A stretch of DNA of 37,231 bases from an uncultured Collinsella sp. (GTDB lineage: Bacteria; Actinomycetota; Coriobacteriia; Coriobacteriales; Coriobacteriaceae). Each line of letters starts with the position of its first letter. Position 1 is the first letter of the stretch. The stretch lies in NCBI GenBank assembly GCA_900544205.1, contig UQUG01000013.1, positions 1 through 37,231 on the forward strand, given 5' to 3'. Made by a program: the position numbers and the translations under genes. Below are positions 7,621 through 14,678 of the stretch, piece after piece. Under the pieces are notes generated by a model. It worked only from the letters and a program-made list of their open reading frames with translations. It did no database searches and had not been told where the DNA came from.

Positions 7621-8340
7621 CTACAGCTGGCGCAGGCCCTCTTCCAGGCCGGTCTTGCTGTCGGTCTTCTCGTCGCGCATCTTGATGACGCGGGCGGGGA
7701 CACCGGCCACGACGGCACCGGCGGGGACGTCCTCGACGCACACGGCGCCGGCGGCAACAACAGCGCCCCTGCCCACGCGCACGCCCTCCAGGACCACGGC
7801 GTTGGCGCCAATCATAACGTCGTCCTCGATGATGACGGGCGTGGCGCTGGCGGGCTCCACGACGCCTGCCAGCACGGTGCCGGCGCCGATGTGGCAGTTC
7901 TTGCCCACGGTGGCGCGGCCGCCCAGCACGGCGCCCATATCGATCATGGAACCCTCACCAATGACGGAGCCGATGTTGATGATGGCACCCATCATGATGA
8001 CGGCGCGATCGCCGATCTCGACGCGGTCGCGGATGATCGCGCCCGGCTCGATGCGAGCGTTGATGCCCTTAAGGTCGAGCATGGGCACGGCGGAGTTGCG
8101 GCAGTCATTCTCGACATCGTAGTAGTCGATGGAGTCGGCATTGGCATCGAGGATGGCCTTGAGCTCATCCCAGTCGCCAAAGACGGTCTTGCCGCGACGG
8201 CCGCCGTAGACATGTGCGTCGCCCCAGGCAACCTTCATGCCGGGCTTCTCGCGCACGTACAGCTTGACAGGTGTCTTTTTGGGCGCGGTGGCGATGTAGT
8301 TGATAATCTCCTGGGCATCCATCTCGGCTGCGTTACTCAT
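7621..8340 (-). CDS. dapH: Tetrahydrodipicolinate N-acetyltransferase
   Basis: The enzyme transfers an acetyl group from acetyl-CoA to tetrahydrodipicolinate in the acetylated diaminopimelate/lysine pathway. The 239-residue product has a short N-terminal alpha/beta part (TPVKLYVREKPG, DSIDYYDVENDCRNSAVP) and then a left-handed beta helix of hexapeptide repeats from about residue 95 (ARIEPGAIIRD, GAIINIGSVIGEGSMIDMG, GKNCHIGAGTVLAGV, GANAVVLEGVRVGRGAVV). The N-terminal part matches the DapH type rather than the longer succinyl-transferring DapD. It is the last gene of the lysA-dapA-dapB-dapH operon, 39 bp after dapB, with an AGGAG site just before its ATG. Confidence 0.88.
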   Translation of the reverse strand: MSNAAEMDAQEIINYIATAPKKTPVKLYVREKPGMKVAWGDAHVYGGRRGKTVFGDWDELKAILDANADSIDYYDVENDCRNSAVPMLDLKGINARIEPGAIIRDRVEIGDRAVIMMGAIINIGSVIGEGSMIDMGAVLGGRATVGKNCHIGAGTVLAGVVEPASATPVIIEDDVMIGANAVVLEGVRVGRGAVVAAGAVCVEDVPAGAVVAGVPARVIKMRDEKTDSKTGLEEGLRQL

Positions 8341-8379
8341 ATGCTGTTTCTCCTTTTCGTGAATACGGTTGATACCTGG

Positions 8380-9120
8380 TTAGGCAAACATGACCTGGTC
8401 GAAGGTGTAGAAGCCGGGGTCGCGGGTGACGAGCTTCTGCGCGGCTGCCAGGGCGCCGTTGACAAAGATCTGACGGCTCGTGGCGCGGTGGGTGAGCGTG
8501 ACCTCCTCGTCCTGGCCAAAGAAACCCACCTCGTGCACGCCGGCGACGGTGCCGCCGCGCAGCGAGTGCATGCCGATCTCCTTGGGATCGCGCGCGCCGC
8601 ACATGCCCTCGCGGCCATAGACGGGGTGGTAGCCTGCCTCGGGTTCAGCTTCGACGACGGCGTCGAGCAGTAGCTTGGCAGTGCCGCTCGGGGCGTCGAC
8701 CTTTTGGTTGTGGTGCGTCTCGACGATTTCGCAGTCAAAGCCGGGCAGCTCGCGTGTAGCCTGCGCTACCAGATGGCGCAGGGCTGCGATACCGATGGAG
8801 TAATTGCCCGAGTGCATAACGCGGGTGTTCTGGCCCAGCTCACGCAGGCGGTCCATCTGCTCGGGCGTATAGCCCGTGGTGCCCGAGACCAACGCGGCGC
8901 CCGTGCGCTCGACATAGGCGACGACGGCATCGAAGGTCACGACGTTCGAGAAGTCGATGATAACGTCGGCCGCCGGGGCGCTCTCGAGCTCGCTCAAATC
9001 GAAGCCAATCTGGGCCACGATATCAAAAACGGGCTGCCCGGCGGCGTCGACAATGCCTTCGGCGGTAGCGCGGATGAGCGAGCCCATGCGGCCCGTTCCC
9101 ATAATGACGGTCTTAATCAA
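8380..9120 (-). CDS. dapB: 4-hydroxy-tetrahydrodipicolinate reductase
   Basis: The enzyme reduces hydroxy-tetrahydrodipicolinate with NAD(P)H. At 246 residues it has the family length. The Rossmann motif VIMGTGRMGS is at the N-terminus, VIIDFSN and SGTTGYTPEQ follow, and the signature ETHHNQKVDAPSGTA carries the active-site His and Lys. The start is a TTG that overlaps the end of dapA by 8 bp, with AAGGGAG eight bases upstream, indicating translational coupling. An ATG six codons downstream would fall inside the Rossmann strand and is less likely. Confidence 0.93.
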   Translation of the reverse strand: MIKTVIMGTGRMGSLIRATAEGIVDAAGQPVFDIVAQIGFDLSELESAPAADVIIDFSNVVTFDAVVAYVERTGAALVSGTTGYTPEQMDRLRELGQNTRVMHSGNYSIGIAALRHLVAQATRELPGFDCEIVETHHNQKVDAPSGTAKLLLDAVVEAEPEAGYHPVYGREGMCGARDPKEIGMHSLRGGTVAGVHEVGFFGQDEEVTLTHRATSRQIFVNGALAAAQKLVTRDPGFYTFDQVMFA

Positions 9121-10003
9121 GTAGACCAGCTCCCTTCAGAGCATCGGTAAGTGCGGCTCGCGTGTCGTCTGCCATGGGGCACAGCGGCATACGGTAGTTT
9201 GCCTCGATCATGCCCATCTGGGCGAGCGCTTCCTTGACGGGGATGGGGTTGACCTCGCTAAAGAGGGCGTTGATGAGCGGCTGGCCGGCAATCTGGATAT
9301 CGCGGGCGCGCGCTACGTCGCCGTCCAGATAAGCGCGGCACATGTCGTGTACAAGCTGCGGCTGCACGTCGGCCCACACGCTGATGGTGCCCGAAGCGCC
9401 CAGGCTCATGAGCGGCACTGTGAGTGCATCCTCGCCCGAGTACATGCGGAAATCGTCGGACAGCAGGTGGGCGATCTTGGCCGCGTAGGCGACGTTGCCC
9501 GAGGCCTCCTTGATGCCCATGATGTTGGGGTGCGCGGCTAGGCGCTCTACGTTGCGCTCGCTGATACCGCAGCCGCAGCGGCCGGGGATGTTGTACAGGA
9601 TGCAGGGGATGTCAACGGCATCGGCGACGGTCTTAAAGTGCTGATAGATACCCTCTTCGTTGGACTTGTTGTAGTAGGGGGTAATGAGCAGCAGGCCGTC
9701 GGCTCCCAAGCCCTGGTAAGTAAGCGACTTGGTGAGCATGGTCTGCGTGGAGTTGGAGCCTGAGCCGGCGATGACGGGGACGCGTCCTGCAACATGCTTG
9801 ACCACGGCGGCGACGACGGAGTTGTCCTCGTCATCGGTCATCGTGGCGCTCTCGCCGGTGGTGCCCAGGGTGAGAATGGCGTCGGTGCCATTTTGCAAGT
9901 GGAAATCGATAAGGCGCTCGAGCGCGTCAAAGTCGACACTGCCGTCCTTTTTAAACGGCGTAACCAGGGCGACGATTGAGCCCTCGAGATTGCGGATGTC
10001 CAT
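9113..10003 (-). CDS. dapA: Internal dapA start giving a free dihydrodipicolinate synthase
   Basis: Within the fused frame an ATG at 10003 begins MDIRNLEGSIVALVTPF, the normal DapA N-terminus, and is preceded by AAGGAGAAGAAC, a good ribosome site. Translation from here gives 296 residues, the normal size for DapA, with catalytic Tyr in YNIPGRC and Lys in GIKEAS. Both a fusion and a free enzyme could be made from one mRNA. Whether both occur is not shown by sequence. DapA is usually a tetramer, so free subunits might join fused ones. Confidence 0.65.
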   Translation of the reverse strand: MDIRNLEGSIVALVTPFKKDGSVDFDALERLIDFHLQNGTDAILTLGTTGESATMTDDEDNSVVAAVVKHVAGRVPVIAGSGSNSTQTMLTKSLTYQGLGADGLLLITPYYNKSNEEGIYQHFKTVADAVDIPCILYNIPGRCGCGISERNVERLAAHPNIMGIKEASGNVAYAAKIAHLLSDDFRMYSGEDALTVPLMSLGASGTISVWADVQPQLVHDMCRAYLDGDVARARDIQIAGQPLINALFSEVNPIPVKEALAQMGMIEANYRMPLCPMADDTRAALTDALKGAGLLD

Positions 10004-11422
10004 GTTCTTCTCCTTCGCCTCCGCGATCTGGATGCGTTTGTTCCATTGAGCTGCGACTGCCAGGCGCTCGTCTTGGGCGCGACGGCGGGCGCCTTCGGCG
10101 CGCGACTTGGCCAGCAGCTCTCGGCCGCACGGCAGCACGTCGAGCGTGGAAAAGTAATCGCCCGGGCGCTCGGCGCGGCGGATGAGGTCGGCCGCGCCAT
10201 CGGGGCGCAGCAGGACCTCGGCGGAGCGCAGACGTCCGTTGTAGTTGTAGCCCATGGAGTAGCCATGCGCACCGGTATCGTGGATTACAAGCAGGTCACC
10301 CATGTCGATATGCGGCAGCTCGCGGTCGATAGCGAACTTGTCGTTGTTTTCGCACAGGTTGCCCGTGATATCGTACGTGTTCGTGACGGGAGCTGCGGAC
10401 TTGTCGGGGCCACCCGGCTGGCCCATCACTGTAACGTGGTGGTAAGCGCCATACATGGCAGGACGAATGAGGTCGACGGCACTTGCGTCCACGCCGATAT
10501 AGTCTTTGTAGATCCGCTTTTCGTGAATGGCCTTGGTGACCAGGCACCCGTAGGGGCCCATCATAAAGCGGCCCATCTCGGTGCAGATCGCCACATCGCC
10601 CATGCCGGCGGGAACCAGGATCTCGTCGTAGGCCGCGTGTACACCCTCGCCGATGGCGTGGATGTCATTGGCCTGCTGCTCGGGCAGGTAGGGGATACCC
10701 ACACCGCCGGACAGATTGATAAAGGCGACATGTGCACCGGTCTCGCGCTCCAGGCGCACGGCAAGTTCAAAGAGGATTCGCGCGAGCTTGGGGTAGTAAT
10801 CGTTGGTGACGGTGTTGCTGGCAAGGAAGGCATGGATGCCAAAGTCCTCGGCGCCCTTGGCCTTGAGCATGCGGAAGGCATCAAAGAGCTGCTCGGTGGT
10901 CATGCCGTACTTGGAATCGCCCGGGTTGTCCATGATGCCGTTGGAGAGCTGGAACAGACCGCCTGGATTAAAGCGGCAGCTGACCGTCTTGGGGATGGGC
11001 CCCGCAACACGCTCAAAGAACTCGATGTGGCTGATGTCGTCAAAGTTGACGATGGCACCCAGCTTGTTGGCGAGCTCAAAGTCGGCAGCCGGCGTGTCGT
11101 TGGAAGAGAACATGATGTCGTGTCCCGTGATGCCCAGCGAGCGGGCGATCATGAGCTCGGTATAGCTCGAGCAATCGCAGCCGCAGCCGTATTCGTTGAG
11201 AATGGAGATGAGCGCCGGGTTGGGGTTGGCCTTGACGGCAAAGTATTCCTTAAAGCCCGGGTTCCATGCAAAGGCGTCGCGCACTTCTTGCATGTTGCGG
11301 CGGATGCCCGCCTCGTCGTATAGATGAAACGGCGTGGGGAACTGCTCGACGATATGCTCGAGTGTCTCCTTGTCCACAAACGGCTGCTTGGCCGCATATG
11401 CCTCGTTGGGGGTCAATGCCAT
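9113..11422 (-). CDS. lysA-dapA: Fused diaminopimelate decarboxylase / dihydrodipicolinate synthase (LysA-DapA)
   Basis: One uninterrupted 769-codon frame encodes both ends of the pathway. Residues 1 to about 425 are a PLP-dependent decarboxylase making lysine from meso-diaminopimelate: YFAVKANPNP holds the PLP lysine, followed by GCGCDCSS, CRFNPGG, FINLSGGVG, EMGRFMMGPYG and HDTGAHGYSMGYNYNGR. A charged, Arg/Ala/Glu-rich linker (about 426-473) leads into DapA, from residue 474, which condenses pyruvate with aspartate semialdehyde: TLGTTGESATM, ITPYYNKSN, YNIPGRCG (Tyr) and GIKEASGN (Schiff-base Lys). No stop separates the halves, yet DapA keeps its own ATG and ribosome site, so a free DapA may also be made. 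The lysine riboswitch lies upstream. A sequencing indel removing a lysA stop is the main alternative. Confidence 0.88.
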   Translation of the reverse strand: MALTPNEAYAAKQPFVDKETLEHIVEQFPTPFHLYDEAGIRRNMQEVRDAFAWNPGFKEYFAVKANPNPALISILNEYGCGCDCSSYTELMIARSLGITGHDIMFSSNDTPAADFELANKLGAIVNFDDISHIEFFERVAGPIPKTVSCRFNPGGLFQLSNGIMDNPGDSKYGMTTEQLFDAFRMLKAKGAEDFGIHAFLASNTVTNDYYPKLARILFELAVRLERETGAHVAFINLSGGVGIPYLPEQQANDIHAIGEGVHAAYDEILVPAGMGDVAICTEMGRFMMGPYGCLVTKAIHEKRIYKDYIGVDASAVDLIRPAMYGAYHHVTVMGQPGGPDKSAAPVTNTYDITGNLCENNDKFAIDRELPHIDMGDLLVIHDTGAHGYSMGYNYNGRLRSAEVLLRPDGAADLIRRAERPGDYFSTLDVLPCGRELLAKSRAEGARRRAQDERLAVAAQWNKRIQIAEAKEKNMDIRNLEGSIVALVTPFKKDGSVDFDALERLIDFHLQNGTDAILTLGTTGESATMTDDEDNSVVAAVVKHVAGRVPVIAGSGSNSTQTMLTKSLTYQGLGADGLLLITPYYNKSNEEGIYQHFKTVADAVDIPCILYNIPGRCGCGISERNVERLAAHPNIMGIKEASGNVAYAAKIAHLLSDDFRMYSGEDALTVPLMSLGASGTISVWADVQPQLVHDMCRAYLDGDVARARDIQIAGQPLINALFSEVNPIPVKEALAQMGMIEANYRMPLCPMADDTRAALTDALKGAGLLD

Positions 11423-11432
11423 GTCCCGTAAA

Positions 11433-11500
11433 CCTCGCTATCCAGACGGCGCCATCTGCGCATCGAATCCGCATAGCGTGGACCCAATGTCCGGATAGCG
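11433..11500 (-). promoter_or_regulatory. Expression platform between lysine riboswitch and lysA start
   Basis: The riboswitch P1 3' strand CGCTATCC (11500-11493) is perfectly complementary to GGATAGCG (11443-11436), which touches the presumed lysA ribosome site GAGG. A second segment, CCACGCTAT within 11469-11484, can instead pair with ATAGCGAGG and cover that site. With lysine bound, P1 forms and the second pairing is favoured, hiding the ribosome site. There is no T tract, so control of translation is more likely than termination. This model is inference from the pairings. Confidence 0.5.
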
Positions 11501-11650
11501 CTCCCGCATTGCTGCAGACAGTCCTGTGGGTGTTTCCCACAGGCCCACCAGGTTGTTCGTGCCCGAAAAACCCAGTTCGGCGGGTTTCGCCTCCCCACGG
11601 GGTCAAAGCCTGCCGGCTCGCCCGCGGCTCTTCGTGCCCGCGCCTCTATC
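11494..11650 (-). promoter_or_regulatory. Lysine riboswitch (L box)
   Basis: Read on the minus strand, the element starts GATAGAGGCGCGG and ends GGGAGCGCTATC, forming P1. Between them are the family's conserved GGGGAG followed by CGCCGAA, and GGACTGTC before the last helix, in the order of known L boxes such as Bacillus lysC. The inner arms (for example CCTGTGGG with CCCACAGG) form perfect stems. The element is upstream of lysA-dapA-dapB-dapH and would reduce their expression when lysine is plentiful. Confidence 0.88.
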
Positions 11651-11678
11651 AAGTGGTAAAGACCCTATCACGTTGCAC

Positions 11679-11707
11679 TTTACCAAACAAGAGTATTCGT
11701 ATATAAC
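11679..11707 (+). promoter_or_regulatory. Probable promoter of the M20 amidohydrolase gene
   Basis: TTTACC and TATAAC are separated by 17 bp and point toward the gene starting at 11801. TTTACC is also the end of a 7-bp inverted repeat (GGTAAAG 11655-11661, CTTTACC 11678-11684) that could be an operator shared by the divergent genes. Confidence 0.45.
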
Positions 11708-11725
11708 GTTTAAAAAATGCAGCAA
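11698..11725 (-). promoter_or_regulatory. Possible promoter of the lysA operon
   Basis: On the minus strand TTGCTG and TATACG are 16 bp apart, upstream of the riboswitch. It overlaps the divergent promoter region. The match is moderate. Confidence 0.35.
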
Positions 11726-11800
11726 TATGCTGGAAACATGTGTGCCACAATCCTGTATCACAATAAGTTGCAACAGATGTGCCTCACGAAGGGATTCTCT

Positions 11801-12988
11801 ATGACCGAGCTCCAAGAACTCCGTCGCTATCGCCGCGATCTCCATCGCATTCCGGAGCTCGATTTCGATCTTCTGCAGACTATCGCCTATATCGAGGGCG
11901 TGTTGGCGCCGCTCGCTTGCGAGGTGACCCATCCGTGTCCCAGCTGCGTCTGCGCTTTCTTCGACGCTGGCGTTGGTGCCGCGCGTGCCACGGCGATTCG
12001 CGCCGATATGGATGCGCTGCCCATCGCGGAGGCGACGGGAGCGGCCTTTGCCTCGATCCATCCCGGCAAGATGCACGCTTGCGGACATGACGGACACATG
12101 GCCATGGCACTTGCCGCCGCGACGTATGTCGACCGTACGATTCGCGAGCAGCCGGGCGCCATTAGGCGCAACGTTCTCTTTGTGTTCCAGCCGGCCGAGG
12201 AAACGACCGGTGGTGCCAAGACGGTGTGCGAGAGCGGTTTGTTCGAGCGCTATGGGGCCGACCGCATCTTCGGCTTCCACGTGTGGCCCGATCTGCCCGC
12301 CGGCACGTTGGCGAGCTGCTCCGGTCCGTTGCTGGCGCGTTCGAGTGAGACGCACATTCATATTCACGGGACGAGCATCCATATCGCTAAGACCTATGGC
12401 GTTCCGGTCGAGGAGTCGCACGATGCGGCGCTGGCGGCTGCCAAGTTCTTGGTTGCCGAGCGCGAACTGATGGACGAGCTGGGCACCGACGAGCCCTGTA
12501 TCGGTAAGTTTGGTCTGCTGCAGGCCGGTGCGGTTTGCAATGCGGTTGCGGGGGAGGCCCATGTGGCCGGAAGCCTGCGTGTGTTTACGGACGACATGTT
12601 CGACCGGGCGCGCGAAGGCGTGCGCCGCGTGCTGGACGATGCCTGTGCCGCAACGGGCTGCACGTATGATCTCGACTTTGCCGAGGGCTATCCGCCGGTC
12701 GACAACGACCCCGAGTTGTTTGCCAGCGTCGCGCCTGCCTTGCCCGGGCTGCAGCTTGTGGAGGAACCGCTGCTGATCGCCGAGGATTTCGCGTTCTATC
12801 AACGCCATCTGCCGGGCGTGTTTTTCCTGCTGGGCACGGGTATGCCAGAGGACCAAGACAACCCGAGTGATTCGGATGGCTGTCCCGCCTATGCCACAAG
12901 CGCTCTGCATACCGATAGCATGCTCTTTGACGAGGAGATTCTTCTCAAAGGCCTCGATGTCTACAAACGATTGCTTTTGCTTGACTAA
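11801..12988 (+). CDS. M20 family amidohydrolase, probable N-acetyldiaminopimelate deacetylase
   Basis: The 395-residue product is an M20D metal-dependent amidohydrolase. It has the N-terminal RRDLHRIPELDF, the metal motifs ADMDALP and MHACGHDGHMAMA, the catalytic PAEET, and VAGSLRVF in the lid domain. It is read away from the lysA-dapA-dapB-dapH operon, and dapH implies an acetylated intermediate that needs removal of acetate, so N-acetyl-LL-diaminopimelate is the likely substrate. A peptide, hippurate or auxin-conjugate hydrolase cannot be excluded. The ATG at 11801 has GAAGGGA six bases upstream; the longer frame from 11717 has no ribosome site and adds non-family residues. Confidence 0.88.
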   Translation: MTELQELRRYRRDLHRIPELDFDLLQTIAYIEGVLAPLACEVTHPCPSCVCAFFDAGVGAARATAIRADMDALPIAEATGAAFASIHPGKMHACGHDGHMAMALAAATYVDRTIREQPGAIRRNVLFVFQPAEETTGGAKTVCESGLFERYGADRIFGFHVWPDLPAGTLASCSGPLLARSSETHIHIHGTSIHIAKTYGVPVEESHDAALAAAKFLVAERELMDELGTDEPCIGKFGLLQAGAVCNAVAGEAHVAGSLRVFTDDMFDRAREGVRRVLDDACAATGCTYDLDFAEGYPPVDNDPELFASVAPALPGLQLVEEPLLIAEDFAFYQRHLPGVFFLLGTGMPEDQDNPSDSDGCPAYATSALHTDSMLFDEEILLKGLDVYKRLLLLD

Positions 12989-13002
12989 GGCGCAAAGGAC
13001 TA

Positions 13003-13039
13003 TTTGTTCTAGAAAACACGAACAAACGTACGATATAAT
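13003..13039 (+). promoter_or_regulatory. Promoter and dyad upstream of the toxin gene
   Basis: A perfect TATAAT lies at 13034-13039. The -35 region is covered by the inverted repeat TTTGTTC (13003-13009) and GAACAAA (13020-13026), a good position for repression by the antitoxin. Confidence 0.5.
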
Positions 13040-13066
13040 AGAGATGTAAGTCTATAGAAACGTTTG

Positions 13067-13079
13067 ACGTTACTAACGT
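13067..13079. promoter_or_regulatory. Palindrome ACGTTACTAACGT before the toxin gene
   Basis: A perfect 6+1+6 palindrome lies between the -10 site and the toxin ATG at 13091. It is a second candidate operator for autoregulation. Confidence 0.4.
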
Positions 13080-13090
13080 AAGGCGATACT

Positions 13091-13372
13091 ATGATTGCAT
13101 CGTATAAAGATGAGGATACCGAACGCTTTGCCATGGGTGTGCGGGTCAGGAGGTTCGTGCCCTTTGAGCATGTTGCGTTGAGGAAGATTCGCCAACTGCA
13201 GGTTTGTGCTTCGCTTGATGATCTTCGCGTTCCACCGGGCAACCGCCTGGAAGCTTTGAAGGGCGATCGTGCCGGTCAATATAGCATCCGTGTTAACGAG
13301 CGCTATCGGGTCTGTTTTGAGTGGAGACAGGAGATGGCTTGGAATGTCGAAATCGTCGATTATCACAAGTGA
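13091..13372 (+). CDS. higB: HigB/RelE-type toxin
   Basis: The 93-residue product has the ParE/RelE fold pattern of HigB mRNA interferases: LRKIRQLQVCASLDDLRVPPGNRLEALKG in the middle, then GQYSIRVNERYRVCFEW and a C-terminal VEIVDYHK. The toxin would cut ribosome-bound mRNA. The partner antitoxin gene overlaps its end by 29 bp in the toxin-first order typical of higBA. The ATG follows AAGGCG. The toxic activity is inferred from family and context. Confidence 0.85.
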   Translation: MIASYKDEDTERFAMGVRVRRFVPFEHVALRKIRQLQVCASLDDLRVPPGNRLEALKGDRAGQYSIRVNERYRVCFEWRQEMAWNVEIVDYHK

Positions 13373-13685
13373 TGAGACTTCGGCCGATTTGCTGTCGCCG
13401 GTGACTCCTGGTGAGCTTCTCAAAGAGGAGTTTCTTGTTCCCATGGGCATTTCTCAATATCGCCTTGCGAAAGAGACTGGGATTCCGGCTCAGCGTATCG
13501 GGCAGATTGTCTTGGGAAAACGTCGCGTGACGGCCGACACCGACCTCCGTCTTTGCCGTTATTTTGGCCTGACGGATGGTTATTGGCTGCGCGCTCAGGT
13601 GGCGTTTGACCTTGAGGCCGAGAAAAGGCGGATCGAACCGGAACTCGACAAGATCGTTCCTGTTCAGCAGGCTATCGCACTGTAG
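13344..13685 (+). CDS. higA: HigA-type antitoxin, XRE helix-turn-helix
   Basis: The 113-residue product carries the HigA signature: TPGELLKEEFLVPMGISQYRLAKETGIPAQRIGQIVLGKRRVTADTDLRLCRYFG (described here by motif), an XRE-type HTH, then a short helical tail WLRAQVAFDLEAEKRR. It would neutralise the toxin and repress the pair. The ATG at 13344 lies inside the toxin gene and follows GGAG; it begins MSKSSIITSDET. The upstream in-frame ATG at 13269 adds residues that are a shadow of the toxin frame. Confidence 0.85.
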   Translation: MSKSSIITSDETSADLLSPVTPGELLKEEFLVPMGISQYRLAKETGIPAQRIGQIVLGKRRVTADTDLRLCRYFGLTDGYWLRAQVAFDLEAEKRRIEPELDKIVPVQQAIAL

Positions 13686-13714
13686 TGCTCAAAGATGATG
13701 GGGGTGGCGCGGCG

Positions 13715-14038
13715 ATGAGGCGACGCCGACAGTCTGCCGTATATAGTCCGGGTGGATGCGGGTGCGGTTTGCTGCTGCTTCCGGTTATTGCCGTGAGCAT
13801 TGGCGTGATGTTTGCGCTTGCCGGGCTTGCCGCGGCGGCGCTCGTGCTGTTTATCACTGCCATCGGCGTGACGATTTGGCTCTGCCGCAATCGCGAGCAA
13901 CGCCGTGTCGACGGTAAAACCAATGTCGGCTGGGTCGTCTTTCTGATCATTGCGTACCTGCTGAGTGCCAGCTACCTTGTTTTCTTTGTCCTGTTGATGA
14001 TCAGTGCCTTTACCGGGGAATCCGTCACGGTGGGTTGA
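13715..14038 (+). CDS. Small membrane protein of unknown function
   Basis: The product has 107 residues from the ATG at 13715; a GTG at 13685 overlapping the antitoxin stop would add ten. After a basic N-terminus (MRRRRQSAVY) and GGCGCG come two close hydrophobic spans (LLLLPVIAVSIGVMFAL and AAAALVLFITAIGVTI), a charged loop RNREQRRVDGKT, and a third span (VVFLIIAYLLSASYLVFFVLL). It is probably an inner-membrane protein. No family was recognised. It directly follows higA and may share its transcript. Confidence 0.6.
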   Translation: MRRRRQSAVYSPGGCGCGLLLLPVIAVSIGVMFALAGLAAAALVLFITAIGVTIWLCRNREQRRVDGKTNVGWVVFLIIAYLLSASYLVFFVLLMISAFTGESVTVG

Positions 14039-14143
14039 TGCACTGCCAGCAGACGGTCGCGCGCAGTGCGTTTGCTCGGCGTTTGGATAACTGCATTGGT
14101 CGTTTACCGCAGCCTTAGCTCTCAGCTAATGAATTCAAGTTCA

Positions 14144-14197
14144 ATCCTTCCTACGATGTGCTGTGTACCGGCACGGTAGCCGGATCGTAGGAAGGAT
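14144..14197 (+). promoter_or_regulatory. 14-bp hairpin covering the ribosome site of the FxLYD gene
   Basis: ATCCTTCCTACGAT (14144-14157) pairs perfectly with ATCGTAGGAAGGAT (14184-14197). The right arm contains the GGAAGG ribosome site, six bases before the ATG at 14203, so the folded leader would block translation. The stretch 14039-14143 holds no gene. Confidence 0.65.
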
Positions 14198-14202
14198 GAA
14201 TA

Positions 14203-14646
14203 ATGGCAAAAGAGGGAAAGAAGCCAATCGGCAAGATTGTCCTAGGCATCATCGTGGTGCTGGTTATTGTCGGTGCCGTGGGCTCTATGGGCGGCAACTC
14301 AACCGATTCGTCTGCGAGCGATTCGGCAAAACCTGCCGAGACGACACGGCAGGCTGAGGAGCAAAAAGAACCGCAAGAACCGTATACCATTGCTGACGAG
14401 GCTGAAGACACTTCCAATCAGTTTACCTATAAGATCACGGGCACCCTGACCAATAACACGGACAAGGAAAAGAGCTACATTCAGATTGAATATGTTCTGT
14501 ATGATGCCGATGGCAACCAGGTTGGAACGGCTCTTGCAAACACCAATCATCTGAAGGCGGGCGGCTCCTGGAAGTTCGAGGCGCTGGGTACGGTGTCTCC
14601 CGACCAGGTTGCTAGCTGGGAGCGTTCGGACGTAAGCGGTTTCTAG
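14203..14646 (+). CDS. Membrane-anchored FxLYD domain protein
   Basis: The 147-residue product has a basic start (MAKEGKKPIGK), one hydrophobic span (IVLGIIVVLVIVGAVGSM), a Ser/Glu/Lys-rich linker to about residue 60 and an outer domain with FTYKITGTLTNNTDKEKSY and IEYVLYDADGNQVGTALANT, the FxLYD pattern of beta-sandwich extracellular domains. It would sit outside the membrane on an N-terminal anchor. The molecular role of the family is not known. Its ribosome site is within a perfect hairpin. The HTH and kinase genes downstream may be functionally linked. Confidence 0.7.
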   Translation: MAKEGKKPIGKIVLGIIVVLVIVGAVGSMGGNSTDSSASDSAKPAETTRQAEEQKEPQEPYTIADEAEDTSNQFTYKITGTLTNNTDKEKSYIQIEYVLYDADGNQVGTALANTNHLKAGGSWKFEALGTVSPDQVASWERSDVSGF

Positions 14647-14678
14647 CATGTTGCATGCACTGGGGGAGGTGAAGTCGT

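Noticed and set aside
7547..8122. Plus-strand Thr/Pro/Met-rich frame
   Set aside because: Low-complexity shadow of the dapH hexapeptide repeats on the other strand.
11603..12910. 435-codon minus-strand frame opposite the M20 amidohydrolase
   Set aside because: Shadow of the real gene; it also crosses the divergent promoter region.
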